The notes beneath the pieces were generated by a model that made no database searches, had not been told where the DNA came from, and saw nothing but the letters and a program-made list of their open reading frames with translations. Position numbers and translations under genes: made by a program. Positions 1 through 6,223 of a DNA stretch of 17,951 bases are shown one piece after another. The DNA comes from a bacterium (lineage in GTDB: Bacteria; Patescibacteriota; Patescibacteriia; Magasanikbacterales; GWA2-37-8): contig JAJYIJ010000007.1 of the NCBI GenBank assembly GCA_021790135.1, forward strand, positions 1 to 17,951, read 5' to 3'. Position 1 is the first letter of the stretch. The number at the start of each line of letters is the position of its first letter.

Positions 1-27
1 GAGTGATTTTTTGATATCTTTAAAAAA

Positions 28-1020
28 TTATTTTACCAATGTTGGTTTTACGTTGGGAAACCGGGCAATTGTTTTGGTGATCCCTTCTTTTTTCATCAGT
101 CCCGCATGCGGCCCGTGCGCTTGAATGACGCCGTAGCTGTTGGCCGCGCCCCACAGCAGTGCCGCGGCATAGTCCAGTCCGTAATGTCGCGCCGCCATGT
201 AGGCAGCAGAAAAAGCATCGCCTGCGCCCGTTTTGGAAGTCACCGAAACCGGAAAGGCCTCAACATGCCACACTTCTTCTTTATTTCCGGCCCAGGCGCC
301 ATGTTCACCGTCCGTCAGCACTGCTTCTTCGGCTCCGAGTTCGCACAGGCCATGGATAAGAGCACTGATATTTTTTTCTTTTTCCATCGTCGTTTCCAAA
401 ATAAGTTCGGCTTCTTCCAAATTAACGATGACAATATCGGCTCGGCTGATCGCCTCGCGTAGGGCCGGTAGGGCGTAGCGGAGCATGTAGGATCCAGGAT
501 TTATAACGAGCTGAGCGGCTTGATGGTTTTCGAGATAGCGGAACAATTCCGCCTGAATTGGCTCGAAGCCTTCGCTGAGGCCAGTATAGTATACCCACTC
601 GGCTGCCGCGATGGGTTCAGGCCAAATGTAATTTTTTTTCTCTGAGTAGGAAAGGATGGTCCGTTCGCCGCAATAGTTGAGCACGATTGAATAGCGCGAC
701 GTGGCTCCGCTCTCGAATGTCACATAATCAGAATTGACACTAAAGTGTTTCAGTTTTTCTAAAATGGTATGTCCGTTAGCATCATCGCCAATAGTCGAAA
801 CAAGAGCGGCGCTGAGCCCCAGTTTTACCGCCGCCACGGCAACATTCGACGCGTTGCCGCCGAGGGCCTGGAAGCTATCCACAATCGGAATTTTTGCGCC
901 GTAATCAAGACACAATTTTTTTTCATTTTGTTCAGTAAGCAACCGGCACTTGGCGCTGTCATCGCCGATTTGAACATGAGTATCAATGATGGGGTCGCCA
1001 ATGGCAAGCAAATTGAACAT
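28..1020 (-). CDS. PfkB/ribokinase-family carbohydrate or nucleoside kinase
   Basis: A 330-residue cytosolic kinase of the PfkB (ribokinase) family, which phosphorylates a hydroxymethyl group of a sugar, sugar phosphate or nucleoside with ATP. The N-terminal substrate-side motif GGNASNVA is at residues 54-61, and the C-terminal anion-hole motif GAGD is at 265-268, with D268 as the expected catalytic base. Length fits the family (300-340). The start ATG follows the preceding small membrane-protein gene by 5 bp, and this is the last gene seen in the leftward operon headed by rpiB. The operon suggests a pentose or nucleoside substrate. Sequence alone does not separate ribokinase, adenosine kinase, fructokinase or another specificity. 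No Shine-Dalgarno is evident. Family assignment is firm, substrate is open. Confidence 0.9.
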   Translation of the reverse strand: MFNLLAIGDPIIDTHVQIGDDSAKCRLLTEQNEKKLCLDYGAKIPIVDSFQALGGNASNVAVAAVKLGLSAALVSTIGDDANGHTILEKLKHFSVNSDYVTFESGATSRYSIVLNYCGERTILSYSEKKNYIWPEPIAAAEWVYYTGLSEGFEPIQAELFRYLENHQAAQLVINPGSYMLRYALPALREAISRADIVIVNLEEAELILETTMEKEKNISALIHGLCELGAEEAVLTDGEHGAWAGNKEEVWHVEAFPVSVTSKTGAGDAFSAAYMAARHYGLDYAAALLWGAANSYGVIQAHGPHAGLMKKEGITKTIARFPNVKPTLVK

Positions 1021-1025
1021 ATAAT

Positions 1026-1277
1026 TTAGCGCAGGCTGTCACTTTTAACATGACGATGTTTACCGCGCAAAATTTGAATAAATTCTCCGAGCGCCACCAA
1101 AAACATACCACCAGTGGCGAGCATAAAAATAAGATTTTCTACGAACAAGGCATAGACAAATAATGCTGCCGCGCCGACAAGAATTATAGCATCCTTGCGT
1201 CGTTCCGGTTCAAGATAGACTGAATAGATCAAAAGCAGCGCGCCTAAAAATCCGACAATGGCGAAGAGGGTAGTCAT
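1026..1277 (-). CDS. small multi-spanning membrane protein (paralogue of its neighbour)
   Basis: A small hydrophobic protein of unknown function. Translation from the ATG at 1277 gives 83 residues, with about three hydrophobic segments and a basic C-terminal tail. An in-frame upstream ATG at 1319 would add 14 residues. I prefer 1277 because the protein then begins MTTLFAIVGFLG and aligns from its first residue with the neighbouring protein (MTLALLAKISGIIG). Shared features include a loop with charged P/E/K/R residues after the first segment, a motif like VENLIFML against LNDLIFII, and a terminal LR-basic tail. Neither start has a Shine-Dalgarno. It lies in the leftward operon, 5 bp before the PfkB kinase. 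I do not recognise a named family. Confidence 0.7.
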   Translation of the reverse strand: MTTLFAIVGFLGALLLIYSVYLEPERRKDAIILVGAAALFVYALFVENLIFMLATGGMFLVALGEFIQILRGKHRHVKSDSLR

Positions 1278-1363
1278 AAAAGGTAAGGGTAAATTAGGAA
1301 ATAAATTTCCAAAAGGCATATGGGGTAGTTTAGATGATAAAGAAAAAATAATAAAGAGAAAAA

Positions 1364-1594
1364 TTATTTTCCACTTTTTCGCAATTGATATTCACGGAAA
1401 AGATTGGACACGATAAAAACCAACTGCAGAATAATAAAAATAAGGTCGTTGAGATAGATGCTGTAGAAGAGTAGAAACAATCCACCCAGAGCGAAGTCCC
1501 AGTCGCGCGGTTTTTCTTTTGGAACAAAAACACCGCGAGTAATGGTAAGCAGACCAATGATGCCAGAAATTTTGGCAAGTAAAGCAAGAGTCAT
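1364..1594 (-). CDS. small membrane protein, tandem paralogue
   Basis: A 76-residue hydrophobic protein with about three predicted membrane segments: residues 2-20, about 34-50, and about 51-66. A charged loop (PKEKPRDWD) separates the first two, and the C-terminus is basic. It resembles the next gene downstream in length, segment spacing and the LIF-containing third segment, so the pair looks like an old tandem duplication. It starts 12 bp after the stop of the flavoprotein gene and is in the same orientation, consistent with one transcript. Function is unknown. The topology suggests the cytoplasmic membrane, but no catalytic residues are visible. Confidence 0.7.
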   Translation of the reverse strand: MTLALLAKISGIIGLLTITRGVFVPKEKPRDWDFALGGLFLLFYSIYLNDLIFIILQLVFIVSNLFREYQLRKSGK

Positions 1595-1606
1595 ATGAAA
1601 AATAGA

Positions 1607-2554
1607 TTATTTTGTCCAACGATTAATATATTGGATGGCCTCCAGCGCCGCCACCACGCCCTGACCGGACGCCACCACGATTTGTTTGTGGGGGATATTG
1701 GTAATATCACCGGCGGCAAAAATACCGGACACATTCGTGTGACACTTGGTATCGGTAATGATTTCTCCAGCCGGCGTACATTTAATGTGGGTGGCAAATT
1801 GTGAATTTGGTATCATGCCGATGTGCACCATAACGCCATCGACCGTCAAGTCATGAATTTGTCCGTCGGTGGTTTGGTAACGAATAGCCTCGACATTTTT
1901 ATCACCTAAAATTTCTGTTGTTTTGGCTTCGTAGATAATTTGAATATTAGAATGGCCTTTGACTTTATCGATCAAAATTTTATCGCCTTTAGGAAAGCCG
2001 CCTTGTGTTTCCGGCATATTTGGGAACTTCGTGAGCAGATAGGCCGGCTTGGCAATCTCTGCCATCATTAAAGCCGATTCCAAAGCACTGTTACCGGCAC
2101 CAATGGTGACTGTTTTTTTATTGCGATACAGTGGTCCGTCGCACACGGTGCAATAGGTGACGCCATGATGGTCAAGCTCTTCCTCGCCGGGAACGCTGAG
2201 ACGTCGTGGGTGAATACCCGTCGCAATAATCACGGCTTTTGTTTCGATTTTTTCCGTGGCACCGCTAGGGTTTTTTGCGATTACCATGTGATAATTTTCC
2301 GTCGGAACAATGTCATCCACCAGCCAACCCTCTTCGATCGTTACGCCATAGGAGCGCACGTGTTCTGCAAAATTGTTCGCCAAGACAAAACCCTGAATGT
2401 CGATAATTCCTGGCCAATTTCCTACCTGTCCTGACAAGGCCACCTCACCGCCGACATTTTGACTGATGATTCGAAAATTCAATTCACGTCGTTTCGCGTA
2501 AATCGCTGCGCTGCAGCCTGCCGCTCCCGCTCCGATGATGATGAGATCGTACAT
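1607..2554 (-). CDS. trxB: thioredoxin reductase / AhpF-like pyridine nucleotide-disulfide oxidoreductase
   Basis: A 315-residue FAD enzyme of the low-molecular-weight thioredoxin reductase family, which passes electrons from a reduced nicotinamide cofactor to thioredoxin or a similar disulfide protein. Visible motifs are the FAD GAGAAG at residues 8-13, the redox-active CTVC at 135-138 followed by DG, the nicotinamide-binding GAGNSA at 152-157, and a C-terminal GIFAAGD FAD motif. The HRRxxxR stretch that usually recognises NADPH phosphate is absent; the region reads LLTKFPNM, closer to AhpF. NADH or another donor is therefore possible. A TATAAT on the minus strand (2570-2575) lies just upstream but has no convincing -35, so it may or may not add an internal promoter. 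It sits 51 bp after the epimerase gene, across a dispersed repeat. Confidence 0.9.
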   Translation of the reverse strand: MYDLIIIGAGAAGCSAAIYAKRRELNFRIISQNVGGEVALSGQVGNWPGIIDIQGFVLANNFAEHVRSYGVTIEEGWLVDDIVPTENYHMVIAKNPSGATEKIETKAVIIATGIHPRRLSVPGEEELDHHGVTYCTVCDGPLYRNKKTVTIGAGNSALESALMMAEIAKPAYLLTKFPNMPETQGGFPKGDKILIDKVKGHSNIQIIYEAKTTEILGDKNVEAIRYQTTDGQIHDLTVDGVMVHIGMIPNSQFATHIKCTPAGEIITDTKCHTNVSGIFAAGDITNIPHKQIVVASGQGVVAALEAIQYINRWTK

Positions 2555-2580
2555 AGAAACAATTGATAAATTATATGGGT

Positions 2581-2607
2581 TGTCATCCTGAGCGAAGCGA
2601 AGGATCT
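2581..2607. repeat. dispersed REP-like repeat (TCATCCTGAGCGAAGCGA core)
   Basis: This 27-bp element has the core TCATCCTGAGCGAAGCGA followed by AGGATCT. ATCCT and AGGAT at its ends can pair as a small hairpin. From general knowledge this motif recurs in intergenic regions of many unrelated bacteria and behaves like a REP element. Only one copy is in the window, so its repetitive nature here is not shown. Its edge supplies two bases of the TAG stop of the epimerase gene. Confidence 0.6.
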
Positions 2608-3241
2608 AATAGGCTATAGCCTCCTGTAATTCTTTTAACGCCGCCTTCACATCCTTCGCCCCGCAGAGTGCACTGCCGGGGTACACGATATCCACGCCAA
2701 TTTCAGCTAGTCCCCGGATCGTCTGTTTATTAACGGCACCGTCGACTGCGCAGAGGGGCCGGTTCTTTAACAAGGTAAAAGCGCGAATTTTATCTTCGAC
2801 TTCCGGTAAAAATGGGCTACCCTGTCGGCCCGGGTGAACGGTCATAAACTGAACCACATTCAAACTCGGCAAAAATTTTTCGATCATGCTTAGTGGTGTT
2901 TCCGGATTCAACACCATGCCAATTTCCCAACCCTCTTTGCGAATAAAACTGATCGTGCGCCGCGAATCTTTGGCTTCAGCCGGAAATAAAACGCGAAATA
3001 CTTTGTCGATGGGTTGCCATTTTCGCAACTCGGCAACCGGATCGTCCACCATAAGATGCAATTCAAATTGTAAGGTCGTGTCGATACTGTTAACTTTTTC
3101 TATTTCGGAAAATGACGTGTTCGGCACGAATTTTCCATCCATCACGTCAATTTGGATGAACGGGAAGAGTATCTCCATTCGGTGGACTTGCCGTTCGAAA
3201 TCGGTAAACGACGAAGTCAAAACTGAAGGGATAATCTGCAT
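2606..3241 (-). CDS. rpe: ribulose-phosphate 3-epimerase family protein
   Basis: A 211-residue TIM-barrel protein of the Rpe family, which interconverts ribulose-5-phosphate and xylulose-5-phosphate in the pentose phosphate pathway. Recognisable blocks are PSVLTSSF near the start, IDVMDGKFVPN at 31-41, ELHLMVDDP at 60-68, LNPETPL at 111-117, TVHPGRQG at 134-141, VDGAV at 166-170 and a terminal YPGSALCGAKD phosphate-binding segment. Of the four usual metal ligands, D32, H62 and D167 are present. The position of the first histidine (HxDVMD in E. coli) is Q30. Metal preference or substrate may therefore differ, and a related sugar-phosphate epimerase is possible. It follows rpiB after one base, indicating a shared transcript. 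Confidence 0.88.
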   Translation of the reverse strand: MQIIPSVLTSSFTDFERQVHRMEILFPFIQIDVMDGKFVPNTSFSEIEKVNSIDTTLQFELHLMVDDPVAELRKWQPIDKVFRVLFPAEAKDSRRTISFIRKEGWEIGMVLNPETPLSMIEKFLPSLNVVQFMTVHPGRQGSPFLPEVEDKIRAFTLLKNRPLCAVDGAVNKQTIRGLAEIGVDIVYPGSALCGAKDVKAALKELQEAIAY

Positions 3242-3242
3242 A

Positions 3243-3689
3243 CTATTTTTCGTAGTCCATTATTTTTTCCACCCGTCTAACGTGTCGGGGGTCCATATCG
3301 TAAGGTGTCTCCAAAAAAGTTTTGACAATTGCCATCGCATGTTCATGAGAAAGCTGGTCAGCATCGAGCGAAAGCACGTTGGCGTGATTATGCTTGCGTC
3401 CAAGTTCTGCCGCTAAAATGCTGTTGCCGACAATCGCTCGAATACCTTTCACCTTATTGGCGGCAATCGCCATTCCGAGTCCGGAGCGGCACAGCAAAAT
3501 ACCGATATCTTTTTCATTTGAATCTGCCACTTTTCTGGCCACGGCAAAGGCAAAATCGGGATAATCGTCAGTCGGCTCGCTCGCATGCGCGCCCAAATCC
3601 TCCACTTCTTTTTTTAGCGTTTTGGTAAGGTAGGTGGTCAAGAATTTTTTCAGCTGGAACCCCCCATGATCAGCGCCGAGGTAAATCAT
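3243..3689 (-). CDS. rpiB: ribose-5-phosphate isomerase B
   Basis: A 148-residue RpiB/LacA-family isomerase that interconverts ribose-5-phosphate and ribulose-5-phosphate. Motifs are GADHGG at 5-10, DDYPDFA at 41-47, the catalytic-cysteine block LLCRSGLGMAIAANK with C67, and KHNHANVL with H100, which corresponds to the ring-opening histidine. The usual CGTG is CRSG here, a mild variation. Length matches the family (about 145-155). It is the first gene of the leftward operon. The proposed start of transcription is about 15-20 bases upstream of the ATG, so the leader is very short and lacks a Shine-Dalgarno. Together with the next gene it gives two consecutive steps of pentose phosphate metabolism. 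Confidence 0.93.
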   Translation of the reverse strand: MIYLGADHGGFQLKKFLTTYLTKTLKKEVEDLGAHASEPTDDYPDFAFAVARKVADSNEKDIGILLCRSGLGMAIAANKVKGIRAIVGNSILAAELGRKHNHANVLSLDADQLSHEHAMAIVKTFLETPYDMDPRHVRRVEKIMDYEK

Positions 3690-3700
3690 ATAAAAAAGAT

Positions 3701-3741
3701 AAAAGCGTTGGTAGTATACCGACCAAAACGCTTTTTGGCAA
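3701..3741 (-). promoter_or_regulatory. promoter of the rpiB operon with overlapping inverted repeat
   Basis: On the minus strand TTGCCA (3736-3741) is followed after 17 bp by TATACT (3713-3718), a good sigma70-like promoter. A perfect 9-bp inverted repeat, AAAAGCGTT (3701-3709) and AACGCTTTT (3727-3735), flanks the -10 box. It could be a repressor operator. As RNA read rightward it would form a hairpin ending in a T run, so a terminator role cannot be excluded. Confidence 0.6.
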
Positions 3742-3750
3742 TATAGAATA

Positions 3751-3779
3751 TTGACAAAACCGCTTAATTAAGCTAATTT
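3751..3779 (+). promoter_or_regulatory. candidate promoter of the MTA phosphorylase gene, with palindrome in the spacer
   Basis: TTGACA (3751-3756) is a perfect -35. The -10 at 17 bp is a weak TAATTT (3774-3779). The spacer contains a perfect 12-bp palindrome GCTTAATTAAGC (3762-3773), placed where a dimeric repressor would block RNA polymerase. The region is AT-rich like the host, unlike the gene it precedes. Confidence 0.45.
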
Positions 3780-3833
3780 TACTTGGTCTACGAAAAGTAA
3801 GGGCGCATGTCGCGCCACGTCTCCCAATGAGGG

Positions 3834-3839
3834 AAGGAG
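3834..3839 (+). promoter_or_regulatory. Shine-Dalgarno of the MTA phosphorylase gene
   Basis: AAGGAG ends 9 bases before the ATG at 3849. It decides the start and stands out because most other genes in the window have no Shine-Dalgarno. A small inverted repeat GGCGC/GCGCC (3802-3816) lies just upstream. Confidence 0.7.
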
Positions 3840-3848
3840 TGCTCAACC

Positions 3849-4751
3849 ATGGTCAGGAACCTTGGCGTAATCGTGGGTAGCGGTATGGACGGATCGTCAA
3901 GCCCTTTCGGGGAGGGCAGGAGGTTCACGGCGGATACACCCCATGGACAGGTGCAGGTGGTCAAACACCGCCTTGACCGAGGCACGGCTTTGTACGTCAT
4001 CGCGCGCCATGGAGTGGGACACATCCACTCGCCCTCGGAGGTGAACTACCGGGCGAACATCTACGCGCTGAAGCAATTGGATGTCTCTGGTGTGGTCGGG
4101 ATTTCGGCGGTCGGAAGCCGGAACCGGGATCTGCTGCCGGGTACGCTGGTCGCAGTCAGTCAGTACATCGATCACACCGACAAGGGCCTGCGCCCTGGCA
4201 CCTTCTTCGGGAGGGGGATCGTCGCCCACGTTGGTTTTGGGGAGCCGACGTGTCCTAACCTGCGCGGTGATCTCGTGCAGGCCGGTCGGCAGGTCGGCAT
4301 TCCGATTCGGGATGCCGAGACGCTCATGGTCATGGAAGGCCCGCCCTTCTCGACGCAGGCCGAAGCGACGCTTGGCCAGATGCAAGCATCGCTCATTGGC
4401 ATGACCGCCATGCCCGAGGCCAAGCTCGCCCGCGAGGCCGAACTCTGCTATGTGACGCTCGGCTGTGTGACCGACTTCGATGCCTGCTTCGGTGGACCGC
4501 ACGTGTCTGCCGCCGAAGTCGGCCGCGTCTTCAATGCGAATCGCGAAAAGGCGATCGTGGTGGTTCGCAAGGCGGCCGAGATCTTCCTGTCCCGCGGGAA
4601 CTACTTGTGTGTCGATCAAGTGGCTCTCGACACGGCCATCATGACCGATCTCAAGTATGTCCAGCCGGAGCGGTGGAAGCAGCTTGGGCCGATCACGGCT
4701 CGCTTCCTCAAGAGCCACGGCCTCGATCCGAGGGGGAGGCCCATCAAGTAA
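3849..4751 (+). CDS. mtnP: S-methyl-5'-thioadenosine phosphorylase-type purine nucleoside phosphorylase
   Basis: A 300-residue member of the trimeric PNP/MTAP family, which splits methylthioadenosine (or a purine nucleoside) with phosphate to give the base and a (methylthio)ribose-1-phosphate. Motifs include GSG at 10-12 and RHG at 53-55 for phosphate, then SEVNYRANIYALKQL, SAVGS, EGPPFST, GMTAMPEAKLAREAELCY and VTDFDAC. The GMT motif and the D-x-D of VTDFD fit the MTAP/MTIP branch and 6-amino/6-oxopurine recognition, but adenine versus hypoxanthine preference is not settled. The gene is conspicuously GC-rich with GC-ending codons, unlike its AT-rich neighbours. With its strong Shine-Dalgarno this points to recent transfer, or less likely an assembly join. 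It converges on the substrate-binding lipoprotein gene. Confidence 0.88.
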   Translation: MVRNLGVIVGSGMDGSSSPFGEGRRFTADTPHGQVQVVKHRLDRGTALYVIARHGVGHIHSPSEVNYRANIYALKQLDVSGVVGISAVGSRNRDLLPGTLVAVSQYIDHTDKGLRPGTFFGRGIVAHVGFGEPTCPNLRGDLVQAGRQVGIPIRDAETLMVMEGPPFSTQAEATLGQMQASLIGMTAMPEAKLAREAELCYVTLGCVTDFDACFGGPHVSAAEVGRVFNANREKAIVVVRKAAEIFLSRGNYLCVDQVALDTAIMTDLKYVQPERWKQLGPITARFLKSHGLDPRGRPIK

Positions 4752-4770
4752 GGAGAACCACGTTCGTTCG

Positions 4771-4813
4771 GGGTGCGACTCGCCGACGAACGTTCCATCC
4801 ACGAGTCGCACCC
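4771..4813. repeat. 12-bp GC-rich inverted repeat after the MTA phosphorylase gene
   Basis: GGGTGCGACTCG (4771-4782) is perfectly complementary to CGAGTCGCACCC (4802-4813) across a 19-base loop. It shares the high GC of the gene and abuts the terminator hairpin. It may be a stabilising 3' hairpin or a remnant of the donor sequence. Confidence 0.7.
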
Positions 4814-4848
4814 AACAAAAAACACCACTCGTCGTGGCGTTTTTTGTT
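4814..4848. terminator. bidirectional intrinsic terminator
   Basis: A 15-bp stem pairs 4814-4828 with 4834-4848, with one A/C mismatch and loop TCGTC. A-run and T-run arms lie on the two sides, so it can terminate both the phosphorylase gene and the convergent lipoprotein gene. Confidence 0.8.
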
Positions 4849-4865
4849 TAGGCTCGTTTGGCGCT

Positions 4866-6002
4866 TTAGTTATTGATGAAAACCGCGGTGCCATTTTCGA
4901 TTTGTTTTACCCCGAAGGCGGCATTGGCTAAGTCGCCATTTTGATCAAGCGTAATTGGTCCATTAATGCCCGGGTAATCCTTCACTTGGTACAAAGCGTT
5001 TTTTATTGCTGTCGGATCAGTGCCCACTTTTTTCATTATATCAGCAATAATTTTGACGTTGTTGTAAGCGCCCGGAGCGCAAATTGTCACATTGGCGCCG
5101 CGCGCTTTCATTTCGGCTCGCCAGCTATCGGGCACGTTCACGCGTGGTACGGTGAAAAGTGCTCCATTCGAATCAGCATCAGCCCAAATCGTCGCATCAT
5201 CCCAAGAATCTCCACCAAGAATGGGAACCGTCAGACCAAGCTCCTTGATTTGTTTAAGACCGAGTAGCCCCGCTTGTGTTTCAGATAGAAAATAAATGGC
5301 ATCGGGATGAGCATTTTTAATCTTAGTCAACTCCGTCCGCAGATCGGTGGCAGTAGGAGCAAAATTTTCTTCATTAACAATTGTCCCTCCATCGGCGGTA
5401 AATTGTTGCTTAAACACCCCTTTGATTCCCTGGCCCCAATCATCCTGCACGGCTAAAATTGCGACCCGACGTTTTTCCATGGTGTTGTACAAATAGTCAG
5501 CCGAAAATTTCCCTTGGAAATTATCCGATGGATAACTGCGGAAAATATAATCGCCGGCCTGGGTTATTGATGGCGCCGATGAACATTGCGAAAAAAGCAC
5601 TACTTTATTTTGATTAGCAACCGGCGCCGCGGCTAGGGTTTCACCCGAGCAGGTTCCGCCGATAATTACCGGCACGCGGTCAAGCGTGATCAGTTTTGTG
5701 GCGGCGTTGGCGGCAGTTTTTCCGTCGCATTTGCCATCCTCGGCATCAAGAGCGAGCATCCGACCATTGACGCCTCCGGCGGCATTAACTTCTCCGACCG
5801 CTAACTGGGATGCCTTAAGAGCATCTTCTCCAACCGAAGCAGCATCTCCGCTGAGAGGCCCGATCCAGCCAATCGAAATGGGCGTCGTGCTGGCGGTTTG
5901 ATTAGCAGCTGAGTTTGTCGATGTTTGTCCAGTCGTGGCACAGCCAACTCCGACAACAAGGAGGGCGCCAATAACTCCCGCGAGCAGTAGTTGTTTTTTC
6001 AT
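4866..6002 (-). CDS. ABC transporter substrate-binding lipoprotein, branched-chain amino acid (LivJ) type
   Basis: A 378-residue periplasmic-binding-fold type I protein of the Leu/Ile/Val-binding family. The N-terminus has two lysines, a hydrophobic stretch and a lipobox-like GVGC, so C21 is the likely lipidated cysteine. A short Ser/Thr/Asn-rich linker follows. The mature part starts PISIGWIGPLSGDAASVGEDALKA-like, which is typical, and contains VPVIIGGTCSGETLAA and a C-terminal GPITLDQNGDLANAAF segment. It would be anchored outside the membrane and bind an amino acid, amide or other small ligand. No permease or ATPase gene is adjacent, so it is an orphan here. A divergent TrmB-type regulator gene lies 221 bp away and may control it. 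It ends at a shared bidirectional terminator. Confidence 0.9.
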   Translation of the reverse strand: MKKQLLLAGVIGALLVVGVGCATTGQTSTNSAANQTASTTPISIGWIGPLSGDAASVGEDALKASQLAVGEVNAAGGVNGRMLALDAEDGKCDGKTAANAATKLITLDRVPVIIGGTCSGETLAAAPVANQNKVVLFSQCSSAPSITQAGDYIFRSYPSDNFQGKFSADYLYNTMEKRRVAILAVQDDWGQGIKGVFKQQFTADGGTIVNEENFAPTATDLRTELTKIKNAHPDAIYFLSETQAGLLGLKQIKELGLTVPILGGDSWDDATIWADADSNGALFTVPRVNVPDSWRAEMKARGANVTICAPGAYNNVKIIADIMKKVGTDPTAIKNALYQVKDYPGINGPITLDQNGDLANAAFGVKQIENGTAVFINN

Positions 6003-6033
6003 ATTTGATATGTAGATTAAAAACTAACCGTGT

Positions 6034-6062
6034 AGTCTGCCAGGTGGGCAGTATAATGTCAA
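6034..6062 (-). promoter_or_regulatory. candidate promoter of the lipoprotein gene with inverted repeat
   Basis: On the minus strand a perfect TTGACA (6057-6062) is followed after 17 bp by a weak CAGACT (6034-6039). An inverted repeat CTGCC-N5-GGCAG (6037-6051) covers the -10 and spacer, a plausible operator. The -10 is poor, so the promoter may need an activator or be wrong. Confidence 0.4.
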
Positions 6063-6126
6063 TCATTAAGACGAAAAATATATTTTAAATAATAAAGTAT
6101 AAATTTTGCCTTATTTATAAGTAAAA

Positions 6127-6169
6127 TTGACAATAAAACAATTCCATGATATTGTCTAATTAATAGACA
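6127..6169 (+). promoter_or_regulatory. promoter of the first TrmB-type regulator gene with operator-like repeat
   Basis: TTGACA (6127-6132), a 17-bp spacer and TATTGT (6150-6155). A perfect inverted repeat TGTCTA-N5-TAGACA (6153-6169) overlaps the -10 edge and the expected start point, as expected for autorepression by a dimeric regulator. The rest of the 221-bp divergent region (6003-6223) is very AT-rich with no other feature seen. Confidence 0.55.
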
Positions 6170-6223
6170 TAAATAAAAAATCAAAGAAATAAGCCTAAAA
6201 AATAATAATCTTTCCCCAGCTAT

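Noticed and set aside
106..462. 118-codon plus-strand open frame opposite the PfkB kinase gene
   Set aside because: It is antisense to a gene with intact GGN and GAGD motifs, and the translation is not protein-like.
2886..3416. 176-codon plus-strand open frame across rpe and rpiB
   Set aside because: It is antisense to two well-recognised genes and shows no motif.
3897..4811. 304-codon open frame antisense to the MTA phosphorylase gene
   Set aside because: It is an artefact of the high GC of the plus-strand gene. The translation is Arg/His/Asp-rich without family motifs, whereas the plus strand encodes a clear MTAP.
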